A stretch of DNA of 33,411 bases. Source: Acidobacteriota bacterium (GTDB lineage Bacteria > Acidobacteriota > Blastocatellia > Pyrinomonadales > Pyrinomonadaceae). The number at the start of each line of letters is the position of its first letter. Within the stretch, counting starts at the first letter, position 1. The stretch lies in contig JAKQII010000358.1 in the NCBI GenBank assembly GCA_029557535.1, positions 1 to 33,411 on the forward strand, written 5' to 3'. Below are positions 22,674 to 31,244 of this stretch, piece by piece. Both the position numbers and the translations under genes were made by a program. The notes beneath the pieces were generated by a model that was not told the DNA's origin, ran no database searches, and was given only the letters and a program-made list of their open reading frames with translations.

Positions 22674-24095
22674 ATGAACGCAAAAAACGTTTTGAATTAC
22701 GCCGCGGAACAAGGGGCGCGATTCGTATCCGTGCGCTTCACGGACCTTCCCGGTTCGTGGCATCACCTGACTTATCCGATCAGCGAACTGACTGAGGACT
22801 GCTTTGAAGACGGTTTCGGCTTCGACGCTTCGAGTCTGCGCGGATGGGCGGCGATCAACGAATCGGACATGCTTCTGATTCCCGATCCTTCCCGATGCTG
22901 GGTGGATCCGTTCGCGGACGAAACCACTATCTGCCTGATCGCGAACGTCGTTGACCCGATCACCAAAGAAGGTTACGGGCTTGATCCGCGCTCTGTCGCC
23001 GTCCGCGCCGAAAGCTATCTGAAGTTCACCGGCATCGCCGATACGGTATTTTTCGGCCCTGAGGCCGAGTTCTTCGTTTTCGACGAAGCGACCTTCCACA
23101 ACAGCCAGTTCTCGTCCGGCTACTCCGTTAATTCGGAAGAAGGCCACTGGAATTCGGGCCGGGTTGGAACGGAGCTCTCGCCGAACCAGGGCTATCACAT
23201 CCGCCCGAAGGAAGGATATGTTCCGGTCGCGCCGATGGATTCCTTGATCGACTTGAGAAATACGATCTCGACGATCCTCGGCGAGGTCGGCATCAACGTC
23301 GAGTGTCATCACCACGAGGTCGCGACATCCGGACAGTGCGAGATCGATTTCCGATTCTCAAACCTGCTCCACACGGCCGACAACGTGATGCTCTTCAAAT
23401 ACGTCGTCAAGAACACGGCATATGTTCACGGCAAAACGGCGACGTTCATGCCGAAACCGATATACGGCGACAACGGTTCGGGAATGCACTGTCATCAGTC
23501 GCTGTGGAAGGACGGCGGTCCGCTGTTCGCCGGCGACCAGTACGCGGGTCTTTCGGAGATGGCGAAATATTACATCGGCGGACTACTGAGGCACGCACCG
23601 GCGATCGTTGCGTTTGCCGCCCCGACCACAAACAGCTTCAAACGGCTTGTGCCGGGATTTGAAGCCCCGGTTAATCTGGCGTATTCGGCCCGCAACCGAT
23701 CGGCCGCAGTCCGCATTCCGATGTTCTCGCAGTCGCCGAAGGCGAAGCGTCTCGAGTTCCGTCCGCCGGATCCGAGCTGCAACCCGTACATCACGTTCGC
23801 AGCGTTGCTCATGGCCGGTCTCGACGGCATACAGAACCGAATCGATCCGGGTGAACCGCTCGACAAGGACATTTACGATCTTCCGCCCGAAGAACTCGCA
23901 AACGTGCCGTCGCTGCCGGGAAGCCTCGACGATGCGCTCAAAGCGCTCGAGGACGATCACGAGTTCCTGCTCAAGGGCGACGTGTTCACGACGTCGATGA
24001 TCGAACGCTGGATCAAGTACAAACGTGAGAACGAGATCCAGCCGCTCCGTCTGCGGCCGCATCCGCTTGAGTTCTCGATGTACTACGACATATGA
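22674..24095 (+). CDS. glnA: Glutamine synthetase type I
   Basis: 473 residues, the type I (GSI) length. It makes glutamine from glutamate, ammonia and ATP and forms dodecamers in the cytoplasm. Markers: [15 protein letters not shown] (N-terminal beta-grasp), [21 protein letters not shown] (Asp latch), [12 protein letters not shown] (metal-binding Glu), [39 protein letters not shown] (ammonia/metal site), [32 protein letters not shown] (ATP-binding and NRSA) and [13 protein letters not shown]. Tyr401 in DIYDLPPEE matches the adenylylation tyrosine of GSI-beta enzymes, so control by GlnE is plausible. Ribosome site ggag five bases before the ATG. A strong terminator follows. Confidence 0.97.
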   Translation: MNAKNVLNYAAEQGARFVSVRFTDLPGSWHHLTYPISELTEDCFEDGFGFDASSLRGWAAINESDMLLIPDPSRCWVDPFADETTICLIANVVDPITKEGYGLDPRSVAVRAESYLKFTGIADTVFFGPEAEFFVFDEATFHNSQFSSGYSVNSEEGHWNSGRVGTELSPNQGYHIRPKEGYVPVAPMDSLIDLRNTISTILGEVGINVECHHHEVATSGQCEIDFRFSNLLHTADNVMLFKYVVKNTAYVHGKTATFMPKPIYGDNGSGMHCHQSLWKDGGPLFAGDQYAGLSEMAKYYIGGLLRHAPAIVAFAAPTTNSFKRLVPGFEAPVNLAYSARNRSAAVRIPMFSQSPKAKRLEFRPPDPSCNPYITFAALLMAGLDGIQNRIDPGEPLDKDIYDLPPEELANVPSLPGSLDDALKALEDDHEFLLKGDVFTTSMIERWIKYKRENEIQPLRLRPHPLEFSMYYDI

Positions 24096-24463
24096 TCTGA
24101 ACTCTCAACTGTCACGAAAAAGCCGCGTCCGGTCCGGGCGCGGCTTTTTCATCCGGAATTTGGGGGAGACTCCGTAGATCGCTCGACTTGAAGATAAATC
24201 CGCGAAAGACGGCTCAGCGATGCTGTCCGCGAACGGCGCGCATGATTCGATGTCAAGAAATCGCGTCCGCTGAGGCAGTCGCCTCGGTTGATTAATTGAC
24301 GATGCCATTCATCATCAGATCGGAATCAGATCGGAAATCGCGCCAGTCACCGTGTTTAGAATGAGTCGCCCGGATCATTGAAATAGGAAACAGGCTCGGA
24401 ATTGCACCCATCTGCGAATTTGATTATCTTTGTGTAGAAGCGCTTTGCAACGAAACGAAAATC
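24096..24463. other. Gene-free stretch after glnA
   Basis: Apart from the terminator (24116-24150), it holds only a short stutter (atcagatcggaatcagatcgg, about 24318-24339) and an AT-richer segment before the lipoprotein gene at 24420-24460, where its promoter should lie. No convincing gene or RNA is seen. Confidence 0.5.
24116..24150. terminator. Intrinsic terminator after glnA
   Basis: gaaaaagccgcg / cgcggctttttc form a perfect 12-bp stem with an 11-base loop, with the A-tract and T-tract inside the stem ends, so it can work in both directions. It lies 20 bases after the glnA stop. Confidence 0.93.
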
Positions 24464-24997
24464 ATGAAACTTGAGAAAAGAATCTTGGCCGCAATTCTTC
24501 TTGCCGTTGCCGGAGCGGCGTGTTCGTCAGAGCCGGCCGATACCAACGTTTCGCGATCGAACGTTCCGCCGAAGAACCAAAACGTCGCGTCGAACGTTGC
24601 GAATCAGCAGACTGCCAATAAGAATTCGGTCACCCCGACGATCGTCGATACCAATGCCAACCGGCCGACGAATCAGCTTCGTGAATCGACGCTCATCGCA
24701 CAACCGGCGCCCGACAATTCGACCTTCACCTCGACAATGGACAAAGACGGCACATTCATGGAGGTCCGGGAGTTCAAGAGCGATCCGTTGATCGCCAAGG
24801 TCGTTCGCAAATTGTACGTCGACAAGTCGAAGTACTTTGTTCATCTCAAAAGCGGAAAGATCGTCGAGGCTCCGGCCGACAAGATGAACAACTTCAGAGT
24901 GCTCGCGCCTGCAAATTTTCTCGATGCGATCGGCGTGAAGCCTGCAACCGCTCCGGCAAACGTCACGCGGGACATGAATTCGAAAAAGGAGCAATGA
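24464..24997 (+). CDS. Putative lipoprotein of unknown function
   Basis: 177 residues. The N-terminus MKLEKRILAAILLAVAGAACSS has a lipoprotein-like signal with Cys20. A long Asn/Thr/Pro/Ser-rich linker (residues about 22-90) follows, then a compact domain (EVREFKSDPLIAKVVRKLYV, YFVHLKSGKIVEAPADKMNN, VLAPANFLDAIG). It is probably an envelope lipoprotein with a flexible spacer. No family is recognised. The next gene starts ten bases after the stop, so it heads an apparent operon with the two zinc-finger-like genes, pyrF and the DUF3108 gene. Confidence 0.75.
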   Translation: MKLEKRILAAILLAVAGAACSSEPADTNVSRSNVPPKNQNVASNVANQQTANKNSVTPTIVDTNANRPTNQLRESTLIAQPAPDNSTFTSTMDKDGTFMEVREFKSDPLIAKVVRKLYVDKSKYFVHLKSGKIVEAPADKMNNFRVLAPANFLDAIGVKPATAPANVTRDMNSKKEQ

Positions 24998-25007
24998 GGC
25001 CAGCGCT

Positions 25008-25295
25008 ATGGAAAAGTTCAACTTGATATGCCCGTGCTGCGAAGCGCAGTTGACGATCGACGCCCAAACCGGAGCGCTCATTGCGCACGAGGAAAAGAAG
25101 AAGGTCCTCGGCTCCTTTGAGGACCTCAAGAGCGACCTCAACAAACAGAAAGATCTTCGTGATCAGTTGTTTGCGCAGGAGATGTCGTCGCAGAAAGACC
25201 GCGAGAGGCTGCTCGAAGAGAAATTCAAAGAGGCGATGAAGAAGGCAGAGACCGACAAGGGCCTTCCATTCAAGAATCCGCTCGACCTTGATTGA
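25008..25295 (+). CDS. Small CPCC-motif coiled-coil protein
   Basis: 95 residues, gagg eight bases before the ATG. The N-terminus NLICPCCEAQLTIDAQTGAL is a CPCC knuckle followed by a beta hairpin as in half a zinc ribbon; there is no second CxxC, so zinc binding would need a dimer or partner. The rest is a charged helix (SFEDLKSDLNKQKDLRDQLF to KFKEAMKKAETDKG), likely a coiled coil. Cytoplasmic. I do not recognise a function. The following gene, also with an N-terminal zinc knuckle, begins three bases after its stop, which suggests joint action. Confidence 0.75.
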   Translation: MEKFNLICPCCEAQLTIDAQTGALIAHEEKKKVLGSFEDLKSDLNKQKDLRDQLFAQEMSSQKDRERLLEEKFKEAMKKAETDKGLPFKNPLDLD

Positions 25296-25298
25296 AAC

Positions 25299-26462
25299 TT
25301 GGACAACCGTATTGTCTATTGCCAGAACTGCCGCGCGGCAAATTTGCTGAGCGATTCGCACTGTTCCGAGTGTGGCACTCGTCTGCTTCTCGTGATCTTC
25401 CCAAGTTCACTTCAGTACGACACGAACCAAACTCCGACTTATTACGAGGATCACCTGCTCGAGCGGGTCTCGATCCTCGAACTGCGCCAGGCGCAACTTT
25501 CGGAGGCGTTGCGCGGGATGACAGAGATTCTGCGCGATCAGAACGCGGCGATCAGGGAAGAGCGGGATTTGATCCGGACCTTAATGGGATTGCTGAAGGA
25601 TCAGAACCGTGATGTTGATCCGTCGCCGGGGATCATTCCCGAGAAAGTCTCGACCATTAAAGAAGAAGGGGATTCGCTGATGCGCCTGGTCGCCGATTGC
25701 CGGAAACTGATCGGCGAAAACAACGAGCGCCGTGCGTTTCAGATGCTTGAGAGCGCGCGTGCGGTATCACCGGCGAATCTGTCTCTAATGGCCTTCTACG
25801 CCCGTGAACTTTGCCGTGCGGAGCGCTTCAAGAAAGCCGCGGAGGTAGCCGACGACGGACTGAAGGCGGCATCTGACGATACCGGACTGCTGCTTATTTC
25901 CGGCGCTGCCAATGCCGAGATCGCGAATCTCGAACAGTCCCGCCGCAGTCTCGGCATTCTCGCCCGCGACGGTCGCGAATCCGGAATCGTGAACCTGGTC
26001 TGGGGAATAATCTCGGCGTACGCCGGCAACTGGAGTGAATGCATTGCGGCGCTGAAGGAATGTTCCGGCAAGATCGCCCACCCCGAAATCGATTATCTCA
26101 GCGGATGCGCATACTATCAGCTCGGTCGTTACCAAATGTCGGGCCGTCATCTCTCCGCCGCCGCGAGGGCCGTGCCGGATTTTGCCGATGCGTGGTTCAT
26201 GCTGCACGTGGTCCAGTTGCTGAGAAACGATCCGCGGAAGGCCGAGGATTCGCTGCGCAAGGCCGAAGATTCGGGAGAGCGGGATGCGCAATGCGCCGCA
26301 TTTCTGACGTCGAGGCGCGAATACCGCTCCGAATTTGCACTCCCGTTCCGGCATTTTGCCGAACGCCGAAAGTTCGTTCTGTCGGGCGGTTCGACCAGAA
26401 TTCGTCGCGTCGTTCGCAACGAGCTGGAAAAGGCGCTCGACAGCGTTCGATCGTGGCTTTAA
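25299..26462 (+). CDS. Zinc-ribbon and TPR-repeat protein
   Basis: 387 residues from TTG 25299, the only start that keeps the first zinc knuckle. Cys8/Cys11 (VYCQNCRAA) and Cys22/Cys25 (SHCSECGTR) make a short zinc ribbon. A coiled segment (LLERVSILELRQAQLSEALR to EERDLIRTLMGLLKD) precedes a run of TPR-like helical pairs from about residue 135 (ERRAFQMLESARAVSPANLS, RFKKAAEVADDGLKAASDDT, WSECIAALKECSGKIAHPEI, QLGRYQMSGRHLSAAARAVP). It is probably a cytoplasmic scaffold. No clear ribosome site, so translation is likely coupled to the gene before. It ends two bases before the pyrF start. Function unknown. Confidence 0.78.
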   Translation: MDNRIVYCQNCRAANLLSDSHCSECGTRLLLVIFPSSLQYDTNQTPTYYEDHLLERVSILELRQAQLSEALRGMTEILRDQNAAIREERDLIRTLMGLLKDQNRDVDPSPGIIPEKVSTIKEEGDSLMRLVADCRKLIGENNERRAFQMLESARAVSPANLSLMAFYARELCRAERFKKAAEVADDGLKAASDDTGLLLISGAANAEIANLEQSRRSLGILARDGRESGIVNLVWGIISAYAGNWSECIAALKECSGKIAHPEIDYLSGCAYYQLGRYQMSGRHLSAAARAVPDFADAWFMLHVVQLLRNDPRKAEDSLRKAEDSGERDAQCAAFLTSRREYRSEFALPFRHFAERRKFVLSGGSTRIRRVVRNELEKALDSVRSWL

Positions 26463-26464
26463 CA

Positions 26465-27202
26465 ATGGAAGAAAAAAACAGGATCATTGCCGTCCTCGAC
26501 GTCGATTCAGCCGACATCGCCCGCGAGATCGTCGCGGAACTTAGGGATGACGTCGGCGCGTTCAAGATCGGTATGCAATTATTCACTGCGGCAGGCCCGA
26601 TATTTGTCCGGGAACTTGCGGACTCAGGAATCCGTGTTTTTCTCGATCTGAAATATCACGACATCCCGAACACGGTCGCCCGCGCTTCGGTCGAGGCGGC
26701 ACGGCTTGGAGTCTGGATGTTCAACATGCACGCGCTCGGTGGTCGGGAGATGATGTCGACGGCCGTAAAGGCGGTCGACGACGTATGCGAACGCGAAGGA
26801 GTGAGGCGTCCGCTGATGATCGGCGTGACGATTCTTACGAGTGCGGATCAGGGATCGTTGAACGAGGTCGGCATCAGCCATGATGTCGCGGACGAAGTTT
26901 TGAGATTGGCGCAACTTACGGCAGAATGTGGACTTGACGGGATCGTCGCATCGCCCCACGAGGTTAAGATGATCAGGGAAGTGCTCGGCCCGGATTTTGT
27001 CGTCGTAACACCTGGAATTCGACCGGAAACCGAGCCGGGGCGAGACTTTGCAACTTCCGACGATCAGAAGCGTGTAACGAGTCCGTCTTCGGCTGTCGCC
27101 GCCGGTTCGGACTTCCTGGTTATCGGGCGGCCGATCCTCTCAGCGCCCGATCGTCGCGACGCGGTCCGACGGATCGTCGAAGAGATCCAAGTTATTCAAT
27201 GA
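26465..27202 (+). CDS. pyrF: Orotidine 5'-phosphate decarboxylase
   Basis: 245 residues from ATG 26465. The last step of UMP synthesis. Type I PyrF motifs: IIAVLDVDS, FKIGMQLFTAAGP, VFLDLKYHDIPNTV with the catalytic Asp-x-Lys63-x-x-Asp array, MFNMHALGG, GVTILTSAD, DGIVASPHE, VVTPGIRPE and the C-terminal GSDFLVIGRPI phosphate-binding loop. The open frame extends far upstream to 26039, but that part overlaps the TPR gene and is not PyrF-like. It is two bases after the TPR gene and overlaps the DUF3108 gene by ATGA. No other pyrimidine gene is near. Confidence 0.95.
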   Translation: MEEKNRIIAVLDVDSADIAREIVAELRDDVGAFKIGMQLFTAAGPIFVRELADSGIRVFLDLKYHDIPNTVARASVEAARLGVWMFNMHALGGREMMSTAVKAVDDVCEREGVRRPLMIGVTILTSADQGSLNEVGISHDVADEVLRLAQLTAECGLDGIVASPHEVKMIREVLGPDFVVVTPGIRPETEPGRDFATSDDQKRVTSPSSAVAAGSDFLVIGRPILSAPDRRDAVRRIVEEIQVIQ

Positions 27203-28746
27203 CGACAAAATCGATCGAATCCTCAAAAAACCTTGCCGGACGCCGCAAATTCGGTCGTTTCCGGTTCGTCGCTGCGTGCCTGATCGCGCTGCCGTTCCTG
27301 TTGGCGGGCCTGATGAATTTTGGGTCACAGGTCTCGGCGCAGGACGGCGCGGAATTTCCGGTCGGCGAGAAGTTGACCTACAACATTAGCTACGACCGAT
27401 TCAAGATCGCGGGATTTGCTGAGATTCAGGTCGTTGCCGAGGGCAAGCTCGAGGGCAAAGACGCTGTCGAACTCAGTTCGCGGTTCGTCACGAACGAATT
27501 CGTTTCGGCGGCGTTTTTCTTGATCGACCAGTCGCGGAAGGTATTCGCGTCGCCTGCGAGCGGATTGCCTCTGTTCGTAAAGACGTCCAAAAATACGGGG
27601 GTTGCACCCGAAGAGACGGTCCGCAATTACCTTGGCCAGCCGTCCCGCGATCACGATCTCCTGACGCTGATCTACCAACTACGGCGTACGGGCGGTTCCG
27701 GAACGTTCACCCTTGCAGAAGGCGGGAGCTTATATACGGTCACCGCGCAGACGCTCGGAGCTGAAAAGGTTGCGACCGACGCCGGAGAGTTCGAAACGAC
27801 GTTTTCGGGAGTCCAGAGCGAGTATCTGAGCGAGCGCTCGATCACCGACATGACGATCAACTTTACGAACGACGCCGAACGGATTCCCGTGCAGGTGCGT
27901 TTCAAGGTCGGAAAGGGGAAGTTCAGAATTGCACTGGCCGGGATCGAGCGTGCACCCGTGAAGGCGTCGACGCCGACGCCTTCGCCGACGAAGGTCCCGG
28001 TTCAGACGCCCACTCCGCGGCCGACGCCGCCACCGTACGTCCCGAACCGGCCGCTTTCCGCGGAGATCCCGTTCACGCTCGGCGAAACGCTCGAGTACAA
28101 GGTTACGGATCGCGGAAACCCGGCCGGAACAATTGTTTTCGAGGCGAAGGAACGGAGTCTGTTGCAGACGCCGACGACGAATCGCGACAGTCTCCTGCTT
28201 CAGGCCAGCGTCACGAGATCCGAAAGTCCGTTGTTATTCCGGTCCGGCGACATTTGTTCGACGTGGGTGGATCCGGACAATCTTCAGCCGATCCTCGTCA
28301 GCGCGAAATTCAACGGGACGTTCGCGGCACTCAATCAGTCGGCGCGGTTCGACCAGGATCGAGGGATCGCGATGCCCGACGGAGCGCAATCGGTGCAGAT
28401 GCCGGTCAACACCCATACTTTCCAGTCGCTCCTTTACGCCGTGCGATCGTTCAACCTGAAGCCCAGCAAGGACGCGACGAATCCGGTGAACGACACGCGC
28501 GTTTCAGTGTTCTTCTCGGGGAGCTTTTCAGTATTCATGCTTCGGCCGTCGAACGCCCAGATGATCAACCTGCGGGGCGAAAAGGTGCCGGCACAACTTA
28601 TCACCGTGATCACCGGTGATCCACGGCTCGATGCGATGACGCCCAGGTTCTGGCTGAGCAACGAACCGTCACGTGTTCCTCTTCGGATCTCGTTTGGCAG
28701 CATTCAGCTCGATCTGGCCGGCGAATCGAATTCGATCAAAAAATAG
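27199..28746 (+). CDS. Exported protein with two DUF3108-like domains
   Basis: 515 residues, ATGA-overlapping pyrF. A long basic n-region and hydrophobic core (FVAACLIALPFLLAGLMNFG, cleavage near VSAQ) give an export signal. Domain 1 (about residues 50-255) begins FPVGEKLTYNISYDRFKIAG, the DUF3108 opening. A Thr/Pro-rich linker (about 257-285) leads to domain 2, which begins IPFTLGETLEYKVTDRGNPAG and contains SLLLQASVTRSESPLLFRSG and FQSLLYAVRSFNLKP. Each half is beta-rich and ends with a field like RVPLRISFGSIQLDL. DUF3108 proteins are periplasmic and uncharacterised. The tandem arrangement suggests internal duplication. Confidence 0.82.
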   Translation: MTTKSIESSKNLAGRRKFGRFRFVAACLIALPFLLAGLMNFGSQVSAQDGAEFPVGEKLTYNISYDRFKIAGFAEIQVVAEGKLEGKDAVELSSRFVTNEFVSAAFFLIDQSRKVFASPASGLPLFVKTSKNTGVAPEETVRNYLGQPSRDHDLLTLIYQLRRTGGSGTFTLAEGGSLYTVTAQTLGAEKVATDAGEFETTFSGVQSEYLSERSITDMTINFTNDAERIPVQVRFKVGKGKFRIALAGIERAPVKASTPTPSPTKVPVQTPTPRPTPPPYVPNRPLSAEIPFTLGETLEYKVTDRGNPAGTIVFEAKERSLLQTPTTNRDSLLLQASVTRSESPLLFRSGDICSTWVDPDNLQPILVSAKFNGTFAALNQSARFDQDRGIAMPDGAQSVQMPVNTHTFQSLLYAVRSFNLKPSKDATNPVNDTRVSVFFSGSFSVFMLRPSNAQMINLRGEKVPAQLITVITGDPRLDAMTPRFWLSNEPSRVPLRISFGSIQLDLAGESNSIKK

Positions 28747-28757
28747 CTGACTCCTAA

Positions 28758-28786
28758 TTGAAACTAATTTTCATTTAATCTAAAAT
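28758..28786 (+). promoter_or_regulatory. feoA: feo promoter with overlapping Fur-box-like palindrome
   Basis: TTGAAA (28758-28763), 17 bases, TAAAAT (28781-28786) is a strong sigma-70 promoter. TGAAACTAATTTTCA (28759-28773) overlaps its -35 box and spacer and matches 11 of 14 fixed positions of the 7-1-7 Fur consensus TGATAATNATTATCA. Iron-dependent repression of feoAB is inferred. Confidence 0.65.
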
Positions 28787-28894
28787 GCCCATAGGTGCTG
28801 GACCGGCGACTGCCGATCGCTTTTTCGAATAGTTCGATCGATCTCGCCGTTGCCCAAGGTGGGCTTTCCGGACAAACCCAGCTGTCAAACGGTG

Positions 28895-29116
28895 ATGTTA
28901 TTGTCGGAATTAGAGATCGGCTCTCAAGCCAAGGTGGTTCGCGTGACCGGAGACGACGCCGTTTCGAAACGGCTGATGGAAATGGGCGTTGTGCCGGGAG
29001 TTGTCGTGCGGGTCGTCAAGACGGCCCCTTTCGGAGACCCGATCCAGATCCGCTTGCGCGGATATAGCCTGGCGATCCGTCGGAACGAGGCCGATACCAT
29101 CGAAGTGATCGCATGA
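28895..29116 (+). CDS. feoA: Ferrous iron transport protein A
   Basis: 73 residues from ATG 28895. A small cytoplasmic SH3-like protein needed for FeoB transport of Fe(II). Pattern: LSELEIGSQAKVVRVTGDDA, SKRLMEMGVVPGVVVRVVKT, PFGDPIQIRLRGYSLAIRRN and EADTIEVIA, all as in the family. The frame is open to 28850, but the extra residues are not FeoA-like. GTG 28892 is another possible start. It is followed by feoB with an ATGA overlap. Confidence 0.92.
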   Translation: MLLSELEIGSQAKVVRVTGDDAVSKRLMEMGVVPGVVVRVVKTAPFGDPIQIRLRGYSLAIRRNEADTIEVIA

Positions 29117-31104
29117 AAAGCGCGAACGTTGCAACGAACAACGGCGAACTGACGATCGCCCTCGCCGGCAATCCCAACGCCGGAAAGACCACACTGTTCA
29201 ATGAGCTTACCGGGCTCCGTCAAAAAGTTGCGAATTACCCCGGCGTGACCGTCGAACGCAAGGAAGGGAATTGGACCGTGGGCGGCAAGCAGGCGCGTCT
29301 GATAGATCTGCCCGGCCTTTACAGCGTCGACGCGACGTCGATCGACGAACAGATCGCCCGCGACGTCCTAACGGGCCGGGTCGACGGACTCCCGAGACCG
29401 GACGCGATCGTCGCAGTCGTCGATGCGACGAATCTTGAGCGCAATCTTTATCTGGTGACGCAGTTGCTCGAACTGAGGATTCCAACCGTCGTCGCGCTGA
29501 CGATGATCGACGAGTTCGAACGGCAGAAACACGAGATCGATGCGAAACGGTTTTCGAAACTCTTATCGGCGCCGGCCGTGGCCGTCACGGCTTCGAAGGG
29601 ACGAGGGATCGAGGAATTGTCAGCGGAGGTCGCGAAAGCTGTCGGGGGCATGCCGGAGATTCCGCCGGCCCTGAGGTTCGAAGAGGACGCGACCAACAAC
29701 TCACGCATTTTCGGCCGCTACCACTTCATCTCCGATGTCGTTCAGGGATCGGTCCGTCACAAGGACCTCGAAGCGCACAACCTCTCGGAAAAGGTCGACA
29801 AGGTTCTGACGCATCGTATTTTCGGACTGCTGATTCTGGCATCAGTTCTGCTGGTCGTATTCCAGACGATTTTCTCTTGGGCGAACATCCCGATGGACCT
29901 TCTTGAGCAGGGATTCGGCGCGTTTGGAGATACCGTTCGCGGAGTAATGCCCGACGGAATTCTGGCGGATCTTGTCGTCGACGGGATGATCGCCGGGGTC
30001 GGCGGCGTTCTGGTCTTCTTGCCGCAGATCCTGCTTTTGTTTCTGTTCATCTCGCTCTTGGAGGATTCGGGGTACATGGCGCGCGCCGCGTTCCTGCTCG
30101 ACAAGCTGATGTCGCGCGTCGGACTTCACGGCAAAACGTTCCTGCCGCTTGTCAGCAGCTTCGCCTGCGCCATCCCGGGCATCATGGCGGCACGGACGAT
30201 CGAAAATCCGAAGGATCGCCTCGTAACGATCCTTATCGCGCCGTTCATGAGCTGTTCCGCGCGGCTTCCGGTTTATACGCTAATGATCGCCACTTTTTTT
30301 GCCGGACAGACGGTCCTTGGATTCGTTTCGCTCGGCGCGGTGCTGATGCTCGCGATGTATACTCTCGGTATCGCCGCCGCCATCATCGTCGGATTTGTCC
30401 TCAAGAAAACGGTGCTCAGGACCTCGTCCGCGCCGTTCGTCATGGAGCTTCCGCCGTACAGACTGCCTAACTTGCGAAACGTCTTCCAGAACATGTTTCT
30501 CCGCGCCTGGCTTTTCATCAAGCGCGCCGGAACCGTGATCCTTTCGATCTCGATCGTGCTTTGGGCGCTGACCGCTTTTCCGCGGACGGGCCCGACGTAC
30601 GTTCATCTCGGAAACGGAGCGGTCAATCCCGCGACCGCCGAAGTCGCCGCGGCGAACGAGGAATTCCGGAAAAGCGAGCAGATCAAGCACAGTTTCGCCG
30701 GGCAACTCGGACACGCGATCGAACCAATGATCAGACCGCTCGGGTTTGATTGGAAGATCGGCGTCGGACTGATCGCGAGTTTCGCAGCCCGCGAAGTGCT
30801 GGTATCGACGCTCAGCATCATTTATAACGTCGGAAAGGACGCCGACGAAGAATCGGACAATCTGCTGACCGCGATCCGGGAGGCGAAACGCGATGACGGG
30901 GGCAAAGTTTGGACGCCGCTGACGGCACTGACGCTGATGGTCTTTTTCGTTTTCGCGATGCAGTGCATGTCTACCGTGGCGGTTGTCAGGCGCGAGACGA
31001 ACTCCTGGATCTGGGCCGGATTTATGGTCGTGTACATGACGGTCGTCGCTTACGTTGCGGCGTTTGTCACCTATCAGGGCGGGCGCTTACTGGGGTTTGA
31101 ATGA
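29113..31104 (+). CDS. feoB: Ferrous iron transport protein B
   Basis: 663 residues. N-terminal G domain: G1 GNPNAGKT (19-26), G3 DLPG in LIDLPGLYSVDATSIDEQ, and a G4 position that reads TMID where NMxD is usual, a noteworthy change. A linker region (FSKLLSAPAVAVTASKGRGI) is followed by the membrane core with gate motifs: GVGGVLVFLPQILLLFLFIS, SGYMARAAFLLDKLMSRVGL, GKTFLPLVSSFACAIPGIMA, MSCSARLPVYTLMIATFFAG, and AAREVLVSTLSIIYNVG. Moves Fe(II) across the inner membrane. Ends ATGA-overlapped by a tiny Cys-rich gene. The G1 Ala23 replaces the frequent Cys or Ser. Confidence 0.96.
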   Translation: MKSANVATNNGELTIALAGNPNAGKTTLFNELTGLRQKVANYPGVTVERKEGNWTVGGKQARLIDLPGLYSVDATSIDEQIARDVLTGRVDGLPRPDAIVAVVDATNLERNLYLVTQLLELRIPTVVALTMIDEFERQKHEIDAKRFSKLLSAPAVAVTASKGRGIEELSAEVAKAVGGMPEIPPALRFEEDATNNSRIFGRYHFISDVVQGSVRHKDLEAHNLSEKVDKVLTHRIFGLLILASVLLVVFQTIFSWANIPMDLLEQGFGAFGDTVRGVMPDGILADLVVDGMIAGVGGVLVFLPQILLLFLFISLLEDSGYMARAAFLLDKLMSRVGLHGKTFLPLVSSFACAIPGIMAARTIENPKDRLVTILIAPFMSCSARLPVYTLMIATFFAGQTVLGFVSLGAVLMLAMYTLGIAAAIIVGFVLKKTVLRTSSAPFVMELPPYRLPNLRNVFQNMFLRAWLFIKRAGTVILSISIVLWALTAFPRTGPTYVHLGNGAVNPATAEVAAANEEFRKSEQIKHSFAGQLGHAIEPMIRPLGFDWKIGVGLIASFAAREVLVSTLSIIYNVGKDADEESDNLLTAIREAKRDDGGKVWTPLTALTLMVFFVFAMQCMSTVAVVRRETNSWIWAGFMVVYMTVVAYVAAFVTYQGGRLLGFE

Positions 31105-31244
31105 CGTTCGGAAGTCAATCGGTGATCGTTATTCTGATCGTCGTCGCGGCGCTTCTGTTCATTGTGCGCGGATCGTTGAAGACTGCCCGAAGAAGTTCCC
31201 GGAAATCCGATTGCGGCGATGATTGCAAATGCGGTTCTCGCTGA
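31101..31244 (+). CDS. FeoB-associated Cys-rich membrane protein
   Basis: 47 residues. ATG 31101 overlaps the feoB stop by ATGA. One N-terminal membrane helix (SVIVILIVVAALLFIV) is followed by a basic stretch (RGSLKTARRSSRK) and a C-terminal DCGDDCKCGSR cluster with three cysteines. This is the layout of the small FeoB-associated Cys-rich membrane proteins encoded right after feoB in many bacteria, thought to help iron handling. The transcript is shared with feoAB. It may be missed by gene callers because of its size. Confidence 0.88.
   Translation: MTFGSQSVIVILIVVAALLFIVRGSLKTARRSSRKSDCGDDCKCGSR

Noticed and set aside
24105-24308. 67-codon minus-strand ORF after glnA
   Set aside because: It runs through the terminator hairpin, has no ribosome site and no protein-like pattern.
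26039-26464. Upstream extension of pyrF
   Set aside because: It overlaps the zinc-ribbon/TPR gene entirely, and PyrF homology begins at the ATG at 26465.
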